Shown: one piece after another, positions 22,901 to 35,873 of the stretch
Layout of the letters: the number at the start of each line of letters is the position of its first letter
Position numbering within the stretch: position 1 is the stretch's first letter
DNA from: Biomphalaria glabrata
Lineage: Eukaryota > Mollusca > Gastropoda > Planorbidae
DNA: 64,000 bases
Direction of reading: 5' to 3'
Assembly (NCBI RefSeq): GCF_947242115.1
Contig: NC_074725.1
Location: forward strand, 10,702,011 to 10,766,010
Translations under genes and position numbers: made by a program
The notes under the pieces: model-generated
The model's database searches: none
Seen by the model: the letters and a program-made list of their open reading frames with translations, nothing else
Told to the model about the DNA's origin: nothing

Positions 22901-25900
22901 TTAGCAGTATGAAATCAAGATGAGTGCTATTTTTATCTTAATATCCATGTTTGTTTTAAACTAGAAACCAGTTTTGTTAGGCGCGCATTTATTTAATAGA
23001 TATACTTTGAGAATAAAAGAAATCTGGATGTTGATTTTACTAATGTTTTAATTAAATCTCTTGGCAGCATCGCATAAAGTTTTGAGTCAAATGTTAGTGA
23101 GTGCAAAGACTGTTAGCCAAATGTTTTCTCCTTCTAGTCCTTACATTCAGCGTTTCATGAGAGCAGCATTTAAGGTATTTATCTCTTCTTAATGTTGATT
23201 TCTTTATGTTTGAATATAAAGATATCTAACTAACTAATATTTGTCAATTATTTAGCTGCCTGGTCATGTGGTGTGTGCTCTGAACTGTCATTCAATGTTT
23301 ACGATGTCCTTTGGTTCAAATTTTAGCACTCCCATCCTGCAGAAAGTTAGGGCTTGGATGTAATTATCTTCAAATGTAAATTATCTTCGTCTGAAATGCA
23401 TAAATCATAAAAGATACTTTTATTCTGTTGTATTTAGCTATAGGCAAAATTGTGGTATTAAAGAATTAAATTTTACTGTAGTTAAAATTGCAATTAAAAC
23501 TGAAATAAATCTTTAAAAATCAATACATTTAGTCAATATGTATACAAATTTGTCAACATTTGAATTGAAAAATAGCCAATTAATGTTAGGGAAAATTCCT
23601 TTTAAAATTAGAAAATATTTTGATTATTTTATAAAAAATTAATGTTTTTTGAACTTTCTAGAAGTGTTTTTCAACTTTCAATCTAATTGCAAATATTTAT
23701 TGTAAGCAGAGGCATGTATATTGTCTGTGTGACTTGAAAACGTTTTAATTGGATGTTTGCTTAACTGTTTGCAATAGTTATGTTATTGCAAGAAAAATGG
23801 ATTTTGGTATTGTTTTTTTATTGGAATTAATATAATCTTTCTGAAATTTAGATGCTATTGACATGATCTTTCCTTTTTGTTTGGTCAGAATGTTTCCGAC
23901 TCAGATCACCAAGTACGTAAAAGTTGCCTTCAACTCATTGGCTGCTTAGCTTCATGTGAGCAACAGCGTAAAGACACTCCTGCCTCCCCTGATTGGCCAG
24001 TGTCCATTCAAGAAGTGTTGACTCGTTACATCAGTGACGAGGACCCGAGAGTCCGGTGTAGTGCCTTTGAAGCCATGGCATGTATTATTTAATTGATTTT
24101 ATAGTATATAAAACATAAGGAAAATTTAAAGCTTATTCATAGCTTGTAACCTGCATACAAATGTTTGAAAGCAAAACTCAAAATTCAAGACTCTCTCTAT
24201 CAACATTCTTTGAATTTACTTACTGTACTATCAGCCACAGTTCTTATTAAATTCCTTCACACATTCCATGTTAAAGGAAAAACAGAGCAAAATATTGTGT
24301 AATAAAACTGATTACTTTGTATCAAAGAGAAAAATCTGGGTGTTGCTATTAGTTTAGAAGATTTTTTAATAACTCAAAATCACATCTTATCTGATTTTCA
24401 AAATATTTTGCTTTAAGGAAGAGATCAGCTTTCTTGGCGTTGCATGGTTCTGTGTGCCTTTATCTCATAGAAAATGTAAAATGCATTTTTGTATGTATGT
24501 GCTTATCTTACATTCCAATGACTATTCCTACTCTTCAGCTGACACTACACAACAGTGGACAGTATTTGGGGTTCTCTGTTTACCAACAAGCTTGCAGTGC
24601 TCTGTCTGATGACTATGAAGGTGTACGTCTGGCAGCCATTCAACTCATTTGGGTCTTGAGCCACTTATATCCTGAAAGGTATTTCACATTACAGTATAAA
24701 CAATCAATTCTGGTTGAAGATACATGCATTTCAAATACAGTTTATACAGTGAATGTGGAGCGAACATACATTTATTACACATTACAGAATGAAGAATGAA
24801 TGAAAAGTATTTTCAATTGCAAACTGAACATACAAATTCATATTTATTACTTCCTTTTTGTTACAAATGGAAAATTAACATTTTGTTTTCTTTCTGTTTC
24901 TAAGTTGCTATTTTTTCTACCTGTGATGAATAGATGTGCTGAGAATGTTAAGCCTATATAATAAAAACTAAATCAATAATACTTTTTAAATTTCTTTTTT
25001 ATTTTCTTGTATCTTGTATTGAGTTATAATTGGGCATGTTTTTGTTTTTTAAATCAAAGTCTTGTACCAGTGACAGACTCATCTGAAGAACTTCGGCTTG
25101 TTGATGATGGCTTTGCAAAAATTTGTAATATGGTCTCAGATATCTCTGTGAAAGTCAGGGTTAAAGCCTGTCAGTTGCTGGTGAGTTTGGGTACTATAAT
25201 GTATGAGAACCTACAGCCTCAAAATAAGCTAAGTTTTATCATCTTTTATATTTCAGGTGTTGTTGTTGTTTTTTTTAATTTGCATTGCATTTTTTTTTTT
25301 GTTTCAGGGATCTCTTCATTTGGTCAGCCCCAAATTTCTGGAGCAAACTTTGGACAAAAAAATTATGTCACAATTAAGAGTGAGTTTATGATTTGGAACA
25401 TGTCCTTCAATATTTGTCCCTAATATTATTCATCTTTCAGTTTTAAGATTCTCATTTTGTACATGCCATTTCAATGATTGGTTCATTCTAAAATTATTTT
25501 TCTTTAGTAGAAAGCCTGTTTATCTTGCTTTGTATATTCATGGTTTGACCATAATTCTTTCAACACCAAAACTCAACAAATTTTTATTCTAGAGAAAAAG
25601 ATCAGCACATGAAAGGGCTAGAGAGCATTTTGCTTCAGGTGAATGGTCCACTGGTCAGAAGTGGGCAGATGATGCCCCAAAAGAGGACATTGACCCAGAC
25701 TCTGTGAACCTACTCAGTATAGGGGCTTGCGGTGCTTTTGTTCATGGTTTGGAGGATGAATATTTAGGTAAGTGACTTGTTTACATCTCAAGGAAATTCA
25801 TTATAACCCTAACCTCATAAATGTACATTCCTACTTGGCCTCCATCCAATTCAATATATTGTATACAAACTTTGTTAATTTTTAGTTGTTGTAGCTCTGG

Positions 25901-26665
25901 TGTAATTAGCACACCAGTAATTTTTTAGTCAATAGGAAACATTAAAAAAAAATTTTAAAAGTATATTTGTTATATTTATGTGTAGTTTGGGCATTTCCTC
26001 TGGAAACTTAACACTTACCTTTGTTTATTTAATGTCATAATAACTTTAATATGTATATATTTTGTTAATGACATTATTAAAATTAATCATTTTAAAAATA
26101 ACTTGATATTGATATATTTTACATTTACATTTTGATAAACTAATCAAAATAACAAGTTTAAATATTTTTATTTTTAATTCAATTTTTTCCTTAATTAGTC
26201 ATTCATTTTATTTATTTAGTCATTAGTCATTTATATATTTATAGTTTTATCTTCTTTACTTTAAAAAATGAAACCTGATCACAAATAATTATCTTAAAAA
26301 AAAAACAAAAAAAACAAGAGAATTATTGTGCTCATAATAAAAAGTATAAATGTAATAAATTGTGACATTTGGTTTTACAGATGTTCGCAACGCAGCCTTG
26401 GACTCACTTTGTGAACTTGCCTCCAACTCTCCTCAGTTTTCCATCCTCTCTCAAGACAGCATCATAGACATGTTCAACGATGAGATTGAGAGTGTGCGGT
26501 TGAATGCCATCAACAGCCTGCGTAAGATTAGCCATAATTTATTACTGCGGGAAGACCAGGTGGAAATAATACTTGGTGTTTTACAGGTAAAGTAAAAAAA
26601 AATTTACTGGAATAAAAAAAAACAACAAAAAAACATATAAGATATAAATCAGCTATAATACCACA

Positions 26666-26711
<46 letters not shown>

Positions 26712-29700
26712 TTGAAGTAAGCTGATATGGGCCATTGTTAAGGGCCAAAGTGTCTAGCTGTCATATAGCTGATTATTATGAAAATTACAATTTTTATCTT
26801 AAAAATATATTGTACTCAGATTAATTTTTATTTACTTATTATTGACAGGCTTTAAAAAATGGAGGGGTACATCTAAACACATCTTTTTTTTAAATTGTCC
26901 TATGCTCTTAAAAGTAAGAAGTGGTTGGTGGGTTGTGCTGGCCACATGACATCCTCATTAACCATGGGCCACAGAAACAGATTACCTTTACATCATCTGC
27001 CCTATAGATTGCTCTGAAAGTGGAATTTTACTTTTATTTACTTATTCTCATAATGATGAATTTCTTTCATAAAATCATCAGTATCATTTATAGTACATTG
27101 TTGTTGTTTTTTTTGTTTTGTTTTTTTTACAATACTTTCTTCCATTGTTCAGTTTTTGTTTGTTTATTCCAGGATTTTTCTCCTTCTTCACGTGAGGCAC
27201 TCAGAGATATGTTGGGCCATGTCAAGATGGCAACTAGGGCTTGTATAAATAACTGTGTTATGGCATTTCTGGATAACTTGCAAAGATATCCACAAGACAG
27301 GACTTCTATCTGGAGGTAATATCACTTTTGAACTATAATTGGCTTTGTTATTATTGTTTGTTTTTTTGTCTTGTTTTTTTGTAATTCTCTATCCTAAAAC
27401 ATCTGAAAAAAAAATTGTAGTTTAAGCTTCAGTGATTTGGTAATTTTATTAGAGGGTCTACCAATTTATTCGGTAAATGATATAATAAGTTTTCATCATT
27501 TTCTCAAAACTAATTTAGAATGTTATGTAATTTTTTTTTATAATCTATTTTTACATGGCCTTTATTTTTGTTTACTAGCTATGATTATTTGAAAAGTCAT
27601 AGTTAATGTCCAAAAACCTCTGCTGTGGCAAATTTTTATTCTGATACAGCAATTTATAGTTGGTAAGAACTCAGTCCATTTCAGTTATGCCCAAGTGAAT
27701 AAAGGGATGTACTTACAGTTTTGTTATGGTGATGTGATCAGATAGTGTTTTTCTTGTTACTTCTTTCTTGATGTTATTACTTTAAGGTAGCTCTCATTGA
27801 GGCTCCATTGATTTCATTCAATTAAAATAACTTTTTCTATCTTCAGGTGTGCTCAAAAACTTGGTACCAAGCATCCAGCTCATGTGTTAGCTCTGGCCCC
27901 TGACCTGCTCTGTTTACATCCATACCTAGATACACCAGAACCAAACATGGATGACCCTGCTTGTATCTTTAAACATTTTTTTGTTTTTGTAGAATAAACA
28001 ATTTAAAACATAAAGTTTTCTTTACATCTATAGTGTTTATCTTTGTAAATAGTTATCACAAATAGTTATGTATTCTTATTTTTCATTTCTTTGTTACTCT
28101 AAATTGAAAAGATATTTTCATGCATAAATTTGGATGAAATTCTATAACTGAATAGAAACTGAAATATATAATAAAACAAAATTTTCACTGATATTCACAA
28201 ACTTTTTCTGGAATTTGTCTGACACCAATATGAGTTTGCAATAGCATTGGAGAAGTTTTCTCTAAATTTATTATTATTTTTATTTTATCTCTAAAGGGAA
28301 TCTGGAAGTACATCCAATTGGTTTGAATACTCATAAATTGCTAAATGCTTTTGTTATGTAACTTCTCACTTCATAAAAAAAAATACGAACACGAGTTTTG
28401 CTAGTGTTACTTGATGGAAAAGATTTACTGTGCTAAGGGAATATTCAGTTTTTTAACTTCCAGTATAGCAAAATGGTGTGACATAGTCATTAGATTTCTT
28501 ACAATCATTTCCTTTTTCCTCTCTAGTATAACTTCTCACCTCCCTTGATGTTGTTTTGCTTTGACCATAGTCACCACTTTGTAGGTTGAATAAAATAACA
28601 ATTGCAATGTATTGGATTCTGATGATAAGGAAAAGTGCATTGTTTTATATAGCTATGCAACATATTTTCCATAGAGGGTCTGTTTCTTTTCGTCCTTTGT
28701 ACATGTCTTTGGCAAGGGCATAAATAATGATTTTAAAATCGTCAGCTCATAAAAAATCATTGTTGATAATTGCAAGACTATAAAAGAAGAATACATTACA
28801 TCTCCCTCCTAATCTACAATCAAATATTCTTTGAAAAAAATAGTTTCTTTTACTTGTATATTTTTAACAGAACAAAACATTTCCTACATTTGTCAATGTT
28901 TATTTATAGCTGTCAACTTTATTTCATTGTACTGACTTCTGTTTCCAATGGATGCACATAGCAGAAAGACCTTGAAAGTTTGAATAGTATTATTTCCTGT
29001 TGTTATTCCATCTTTAACTATGCAAAAGATATAACAGTATTACTTCTGGTTTTCAATGCTGCAGCCAAAACACCTACCATGGTTCCATTGTTTCAGGAGC
29101 ACACACGACGTCACTATTCCTACCTACGTTCCAGTCTACCTGACTATGTTCCTGTTATTAAGGTAATATCCATACTTTATGTCACTCAATGTTTGCTTCT
29201 ACAGTAAATAATCCTTGTATTACTTTAATAGATTTCATTTTATTTGTGGTCACTACTGTGACTGCAGATACTACCTATTCTACATATTGTGTTTCTGCTA
29301 CTAAAGTCAAGTTATCATTTGTGTACTAGTACTTACATATATACTTCATACTTTAATGTCATAATCTTTATAAAAAAAAATATCCTATCAGATGTATTGT
29401 CTTAAAGTTGTTGAAAACCATACCAAATAATTAGAAGAAAAGATCCTAATACATTTGATATAAGTTTTACCCTGCTTTAACTTTTAAACTAATGTCTAAT
29501 TATTGTACATCTTTTTGTACTGAGCAGAGTCTGGAAATGTCAGATGACTTTACAACTAGCAACAACTCCAGCACATTGTCTGTTGGAAACACAGCCCAGT
29601 ATCTTGAGGAACTTACCCTCCGCCTGCGTAACATTGAAAACATGGACTTCAAATCTGTCATCTCAATTTTAACAGTGGCAGTAAGGTATGTTCTCTTTAG

Positions 29701-32700
29701 ATTTCTGTGATATTTGTTAAATAGCAGGGCCAGGGAGCCAAGTCTTATCAACTTACTCTGCGGCTTTAATTGCTCTAGATGAAAACAATTCCATTATTGA
29801 AAAGATATTTCTATGAAATAAATAAATGTACCAATAAAAATGACCTAAAATAGTCCACTTGCTAGTATCAAACTGTAGGAAATATCCTATACATATCAAA
29901 TAGCCTATACATATCAAATATTTAAACTATACAAAATATTTAACAATTTAGTTTATGAAATATACTAAGTGTAAACCAAGATTTTATAGAGAATTCTCTT
30001 TTTTTTTATAATTTCTAATGTTATATTCTTGTTTGCAGAGATCTGGAAAGAACCAAACAGCTGGACAAAGGTATCTCAGCCTCGGCAGACTGTACTTGTG
30101 TTTTTCTTCGCTCTCAATTATTACTTACCAAGGTTAGTTTTGAGTGGCATGCCACTATGCTGCACTTTGCAGGACTGTCCCATAAAATAAAAAATAAATA
30201 AAGCTATCAATTCAAAATTCCAACACAAAAAGGATAATCAAATTACTATGACCAATATTTTCATAATTTGTTAATAATTTGAAGTAAAAAATAATGAATG
30301 CTACATTCCTTTAATGTTTCCAATGTCTCTGGATATGGGCATGTACAGTCCCTTTTCCTAGATTATGTTTAGCTTTAGGTGCTAATTTAGCAGATAATCT
30401 AAATCTAATAATTAACTTGACTCATTAATACTAGATTCTGCTAATTGATCTAAATCTTGTAGTCAAACTAATGAAGTGGATTATCAGAGAGAGAGAAATC
30501 TGTTATTACCTATGCTTGAGTATGATCTTTTGGATACTAAATTGTCCTACTATTGTTCCTTTTTGAGCCCAGAGTTCTTCATTTGCCATGAATCTTCATT
30601 CTGGTTCATGTTGGTAGAATCATCTGAATTAATTTGTTATTGGCATAAAGTTACTAAAGATAACTTTTAAACTTGTGAGAAAAATTTATTATTTATGACT
30701 TTCATTCCTGTTTAGTAGTGCCCACATCTTTCCTAGCTTTTAAGTTGTCTGATGAGGCACTGTCTTCAATCACAAAGATTAAAGAGGAATGCAGCATGTT
30801 ACATGACCACACAAACCCTGTTTGTGACATGCATATTTTGCCATTGTCTGTGGGGGATCTATTTTAGTTTTCTTTTTGTCATTTGAGTCTGACTTGGGCA
30901 AGAGTTTTTCTTTGGGCCTCAAATGTTTCTTGCTACCTTTGTAAGAGCTCTTTAGCTGTCTCTTTCAGAGGCCATCTACTGCACTGCATTTGCTTTCCTC
31001 TAGGCCTGAGAGGGCAAAATGTCGTACTTTGGTGGGGGGGGGGGCACCTTTGTTACACTGTCCTCCTATTTAAGCTCACCAAAAAGATCGCCTTTGACAT
31101 GATGTCATCCCCCATGTAAAATAGTTGTCTGACACAGTTCAGCTGTCAAATGCTAAGTAGTGCTTCTTTTCCACACCTGGCCTCCAGCAGAATATGGTTT
31201 GTGAAAGTCATGAGATACAACCCTGACAAGGGGAAGTACCCAATAGAATTGGATAGATTTGAAATGTCTTTAGTCCCCCATTTTCAAATTTGCTATAAAT
31301 AGTATTTAAATTTGTTTTCGAAGCATTTTATGATATAATGTTGGTGATTTCGTCTTTAAAAGGGAAATCTCATTATAATGTTTAGACATAAGTTTTTGGT
31401 TGTAAATTTCAGTTGTTGGCCAGAGTGAATGACCCTGCCCAGTGTGAGACAGACTGTGATAGTGTGAATTCAGCTGTGGATAAGGTAAATAGCATTTAAC
31501 TATATTTCAGCAAACTTGTTTTTTGATGAAGACATTTTAGAGTGGATCTAGAAGTGAACAAGAAAATCATTTGTAAAATATATTTGTTAAAAAGACATGA
31601 CCTCCATTATTAAACTTCCAATAGAATAAAATAATTTTACACAATTTTGGTACAGTTCGGGTATCGAATCAGTGACACCGTCAACTGCAAAAACGTATGC
31701 ATTTTTTATTCAACCAGTGAGGAAGATATACTTATGCGATTATTTTTTGGTATGTTCACGTAGATGTAATACTAGACCTTAAGTTCTGATTTATAACTCT
31801 TAAGATCTAGTGTAGATCTACTGGTGGTTGGTCATTGTGCTGGCCAGAAGACACCCTGCTAATTAACCATTGGCCATAGAAACCGATGACCTTCACATCA
31901 TCTGCCCCATGGATCACAAGGTCTGTAAGGGTAACTTTAAAAAAAAAATATAAACTGTTAAATTTCCAGTTAAATCGTTAGAGGCGTTTTGAGATCAGCT
32001 GTCCAAATTTCTACTGGTTCCACGAAGGAGTGACTTGAATAGAGGTATTGTAAAGATGTAAAGAGATTTACTAGGTTAAAAATATAGCTTATGAAATTGT
32101 AAGAAGTTATTGGATACAACTCTAATCCCCTAAACTAGATCAGTTACTTCCTGCCAATAAGGTCATATTGGATTTGTTGAACAATCATCCAGCTAAATAT
32201 TGTGTGACATATCTCTCATTTGTTTTTCATGAAAGAAAACATATCAGTACAATTATGTTTTGTTTTCTTTTGCTAGATTCTCCAACTGACGACCAAACTT
32301 CAGACTGTGTACCTGGGACTGACCAGCAGTTTGATCTGGACAGTCAAGCAGATTGAACTGAAAGCCCTAACACTGCTGATGGTGGTCACTCTGAGCTGTG
32401 GTTCCCTGGCAGACAAGATCAGGATGTGTGAGACATTTAAACATTACTTGACATACATGAAAAAGTAAGGAGCATTCTCATTTTCTCTTTTTCAAAAGTG
32501 GAGGTGATATCCGAGTCTAAATATATGTTCATCTCCATTGGTCTCAAAAACAATATTTTATGAGTACTTTTGTTTTCACCAGTTCATTGAAAATAACTTT
32601 TAAGAAAATGTGTTCAAATCAGTTACATATTTTCCAGAAATTTCTTTTTAAGTATTACCGTTATAGGTGTATTGTGAGATTTGTGGCTATGGGGCTAAAT

Positions 32701-35700
32701 ACCCATGGGTTTGGCTTGGCTACCAATAAAAGGGGCTCGAGGTTGAACACCTGAATCCAGCAGATCTGTGTTTACTGAGCACCTAAAGGCAGCACAGAAA
32801 TCCTCTCAAATACTCCCCCCACTGATCCACAAATGAGATCGGCCGTAGTGCTCTGAGCATGCTATAAGCATGAAAATTGCACAATATGAAAGCTATTCCA
32901 ATTTATTCCAATCTGGTGTCATGGTTAGAAAGAAGCTTCACACTTCTAAAAATAAATACCCAGTAAATGGAAGTTTTACAAGAACACAACCCTGAAGATA
33001 AGCATAAAAAAGAAACAGATAAAAAAGTCTGAATGAAATTAGTTATTAAACGATAACATTGTAAATACATTATACCACAAGAGCAGCTTTCTTAGGGTTA
33101 GGTTTTAATACTGGGTACAATTTTAAAATAGCTTGAGCTTGTACTTTCCATATTGTTTTTTTTTTTAAATCATTCTAACACAGGATTAAACATACCAAGT
33201 AGAAATCCCTAAGTCAACTAGATTCGCTTCTCATGTCCCATGATAAAAGTTCTCAGTTTTCTGTTTGAACTTTGACCCTACTTGTGAGGCTCTTGTGGTA
33301 TTTTGTTCTTTCCAATCAGAAGGTTATTGGGTTTTGTTTTCCTTTCAAGATATTTGTTTATTTTGTTCAGGTCTGCAGAGACTGAATCAGGGCCGACAGA
33401 TACAGTTACCAATCACTTGCTGTCTAGCATTGACCTCATTGATGCGTCTCACCTTCAGGTCACTCACAGTGTCCTGCAGAAAGCCATCAACAGTTTATCT
33501 CCCAGTGCAGTGCCTCTCTTCAGGGGCATTCGGCAGGTTAAGGCCACACTGGAGGAGCCAGTAGAGAACTTGGAAACTGCCATCAAGATGGCTGCTGGGC
33601 TGACTGCAGGTCTGAGGGTCATTGCCAAGGTTGAAAACATCAAGGATGTCAGGAATGTGAAAATTCAGGTAAAGGATAAGACTTTGGCCATATAGCAAAT
33701 CTCATGGCTAAGATTTTTTTTTACATGGCCAAATAACAAGTCTCATGGCTAAGATTTTTTTTTACATGGCCAAATAACAAGTCTCATGGCTAAGATTTTT
33801 TTTTTACATGGCCAAATAGCAAGTCTCATGGCTAAGAGTTTTTTTTTACATGGCCAAATAGCAAGTCTCATGGCTAAGAGTTTTTTTTACATGGCCAAAT
33901 AGCAAGTCTCATGGCTAAGAGTTTTTTTTTTTGCTTTTGTTTCACATGTTGCTTTAGATGTGAAAGTTATTACACTCTAGCTTTAACCTCTCGCAGGGCA
34001 GTGGGCAGAGTTTGAGATGACAGTACAGAGCGCATACCACACAACCAGGCATCTAGGATTTTTTAAATCCCATTATTACTAATTCTGATGTGTTTTTTTT
34101 TTTTGTATTGAACTTATCCTGTGAAATAAAGAGGTGCAAATAGCGAGATTCACACATTATTTTGTTAATGGCCTTGTAGCTTTAATAATCATACAAACTA
34201 TCCATGGTTTGAAATTAATAAGCATTTTCAGAATGTAATACATCTAGTTTTTCATGTTTTGTATAAGTATAGTAAAGGATATTTCTGGTTGAAGTTAATA
34301 TTATTATGTATAGATCAGAAACTTCTACCTTAATTTAATATTTTGATATTATTTAGCAATTCATCATAATGTTATAGACAAGACTCATCATCCACTTTAT
34401 TGAAATTGTTATTAGTGGAATAATATAAATAGAATAAATATGTCTCTTTGAACTTTGACTACAAAACTGGGAGCTAATTTTTGTTGTTTTGTTTTGACAG
34501 GTGAAGTACCCTGACCAACAGAGTCAGCTGATCAGTCCACCGTCAACAGGCTGGACAAGGCTAAGTCATCTCAGTCACAAACTGGACACTGAAATTGTCA
34601 TGTCTCATGCCTTGTGGTCAGGTAAGAGACGTCAAGACTACTGTGTGCTAAGGTTGTAGGTTTTTACTAATGAATTACATGTGTTTGGGATGGAACAATT
34701 GTATCCTGGACTAAAGGAGCTATTTAAATAATGTGCAGAGTTGAGGAAGTTCCAGGATTTCATTTATCATTATTGATGGCTAAGATAATAAGATAATGTA
34801 GTTGACATTTGGATCAGTCAGCCAGACATTCTCTCCTTTTTATCCTCACCTGTCTAGAAGCAACTTGTGTCACTTAGTTTATTATAATAATAGTAATAGC
34901 CTTTATTATCTTTGAGGCAATGAAATGAAGAGTTCATAGTTAGGATTAGTTCCTTTTTCATTTCAGTAGTCATTCTTACTGTCTTCCTTTTCACCTCCTG
35001 TTCCTTGGCCACTGATGACTTTCTTTAAGACTTGATGAAAGATTAAAATTAATATATTGCTGTGATCAAGCTATTGATAAATATAATGCACAACTGAGTC
35101 TTCATTCAATGGAGGACTAAATCAAACTAACGCTGTGACATCAGCACATGCACTTGGCCAAGGTGTTTCTTCTTCTTCCTCATTCAGATGAGTAGACCAA
35201 CATATGAAACGGTGAAACGGTTTTGATTTCTATGCGTAACATACATACATACGCCTTACTTTCTACTTTATAGTATAAGATATATTAGCTCCTCCTTTGT
35301 GGTCGACGATGAGCACATTTCTCATTTCCTATGAATTCTAAAAGACGGTTGTTAAGTCAGATCTTCGCTTTGAAAAGTTGGCTGCATACGAGGCATAGGT
35401 AGGATTTGTCAGTTGCAGATAGGCCTGCTTCTTTTCTCAGCTTTTTTTTTGGTTTGGTGCTCTTTCACAGCTTCACGTCATGAGGAGCAAATGAGCGCTG
35501 ATGCTTCCCAGCCGTGAATGTCAATATCACACACCTTGAAAGAGCTCTTAAGGGTGTCTTTATAGCGCTTGTAATGACCTTCCCCCACAAAAGGGCTTTC
35601 CTGTACAGAAGTCATCTGGCATGCGGACTATCGAAATTGGGACTTTTTTACTGCTGGGAATAGGCTAATTAAATATATTATAACCAGTATAAATAATCAG

Positions 35701-35873
35701 TTTAATATCACCAGCTTAACTTTCCTTAACTACTTTCAGAGGCCTGCAGTGTTGACGTGTCTCTGGTGATAGAACCATGTGGTCAAGCCAGGCATCTCCT
35801 GAAGAAACAAGAAATGGTCCAGCTGGTCAAGCCTGTCCACATCCTCGTCTCCACCAAGCCTCACAAAATATAA
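19994..35873 (+). CDS. INTS4: Integrator complex subunit 4, 19 coding exons
   Basis: INTS4 is a HEAT-repeat scaffold of the nuclear Integrator complex. With INTS9 and INTS11 it forms the module that cuts snRNA and other nascent RNA polymerase II transcripts. Exons: 19994-20047, 21871-22183, 23068-23174, 23889-24077, 24539-24678, 25060-25180, 25308-25379, 25593-25767, 26381-26586, 27173-27315, 27847-27962, 29029-29162, 29528-29685, 30039-30132, 31413-31484, 32277-32464, 33371-33668, 34501-34621, 35740-35873. They total 2835 bases and join in phase to 944 residues, against 963 in human. Diagnostic segments recalled from the human protein are MAAxLKKR at the start, [76 protein letters not shown]-like PNMDDPAYI and KPVxIxxxxKP at the end. 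An in-frame stop lies at 19970-19972, fixing the start. All introns are GT-AG except intron 4, which needs a GC donor. Confidence 0.97.
21560..21810 (+). mobile_element. LINE 3' tail, copy 2, in INTS4 intron 1
   Basis: Closely matches 17215..17470, with the C-terminal reading [16 protein letters not shown] and the tail gacaataaagattattatta. The insertion is in the sense orientation of INTS4, about 60 bp before exon 2. It contains an aataaa word, which could in principle be read as a polyadenylation signal inside the intron. Confidence 0.8.
22405..22530 (-). mobile_element. SINE remnant in INTS4 intron 2
   Basis: Words gggtgtcatgtgg, cgaccaacc, tacggaagcca and cactcagccactcc follow the order of the minus-strand SINE at 51329..51596. 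The middle part is diverged or deleted. Confidence 0.6.
24078..24538 (+). other. INTS4: INTS4 intron 4 with GC-AG borders
   Basis: Exon 4 must end at the ATG of 24075-24077 to keep phase with exon 5, which begins CTG ACA CTA CAC at 24539. The intron then starts gcatgt and ends cttcag. The nearest GT donor (24082) would shift the frame by one base. The joined residues AM-LTLH match the AMLQLH of the human protein. Confidence 0.75.
26668..26710 (+). repeat. 43-base T run in INTS4 intron 9
   Basis: Uninterrupted thymines. It lies about 80 bp after the exon 9 donor. It could be the reversed A-tail of an old insertion, but nothing next to it was identified. Confidence 0.9.
26905..27042 (+). mobile_element. 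SINE 3' half in INTS4 intron 9
   Basis: Contains agtggttggtgggttgtgctggccacatgacatcc and then gccacagaaacagatta, atcatctgccctatagat and gaaagtggaattttac. This is the tRNA-unrelated half of the SINE at 51329..51596 in the opposite orientation. Confidence 0.75.
30710..31190 (-). mobile_element. LINE C-terminal fragment in INTS4 intron 14
   Basis: Longest copy of the family seen at 11787..12134 and 960..1190. It shares gcatattttgcca, tttgggcctcaaa, agctgtctc and cacctttgtt in order. The orientation is antisense to INTS4 and the coding frame is decayed. Confidence 0.55.
31815..31947 (+). mobile_element. SINE 3' half in INTS4 intron 15
   Basis: Contains ggtggttggtcattgtgctggcca, gacaccctgctaattaacca, atcatctgcccca and ggtctgtaagggtaac, the same half as in intron 9. 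Confidence 0.75.
31977..32065 (+). repeat. fragment of the 570-bp repeat in INTS4 intron 15
   Basis: Shares aatcgtta, gcgttttgagatc and cacgaaggagtgacttgaat / gaggtattgtaaa with 52740..52850. Confidence 0.5.
32679..32885 (+). mobile_element. second SINE family, tRNA-like head, in INTS4 intron 16
   Basis: Starts tgtggctatggggctaaata (box A-like), then ggggctcgaggttgaacacc (box B-like), then a body with tgtttactgagcacctaaag and a tail ctctgagcatgctataagca. The two RNA polymerase III promoter boxes at tRNA spacing mark it as a tRNA-derived SINE. It is unrelated to the 51.3-kb SINE in its body. Confidence 0.65.
33692..33930 (+). repeat. 42-bp tandem repeat in INTS4 intron 17
   Basis: Five to six units built from agtctcatggctaag, a T-run and acatggccaaata. 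It begins only about 20 bp after the exon 17 donor. Confidence 0.9.
35215..35290 (+). mobile_element. RTE-like LINE tail in INTS4 intron 18
   Basis: Contains gttttgatttctatgcgtaa, then a catacatacatacgcctta tail. The complement of 59635..59710 has the same words. Tetranucleotide tails of this kind are typical of RTE-group elements. Confidence 0.5.
35430..35655 (-). mobile_element. LINE fragment in INTS4 intron 18
   Basis: The minus strand reads [20 protein letters not shown] and then WEASALICS. The kDTLK...C.ID...WE block precedes the A.DR..WR block in a known group of animal LINE proteins, so this may belong to the same family as 11787..12134. Antisense to INTS4. Confidence 0.65.

Noticed and set aside
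24078-24085. GT donor at 24082 for INTS4 exon 4
   Set aside because: It leaves one extra base, and exon 5 would then be read out of frame, losing the conserved LSDDYE..VR segment.
25007-25423. A single continuous 138-codon frame as one INTS4 exon
   Set aside because: It contains a clear donor (25181) and acceptor (25307). The intervening translation is Phe-rich intron sequence, and the conserved FLEQTLDKK lies in another frame after 25308.
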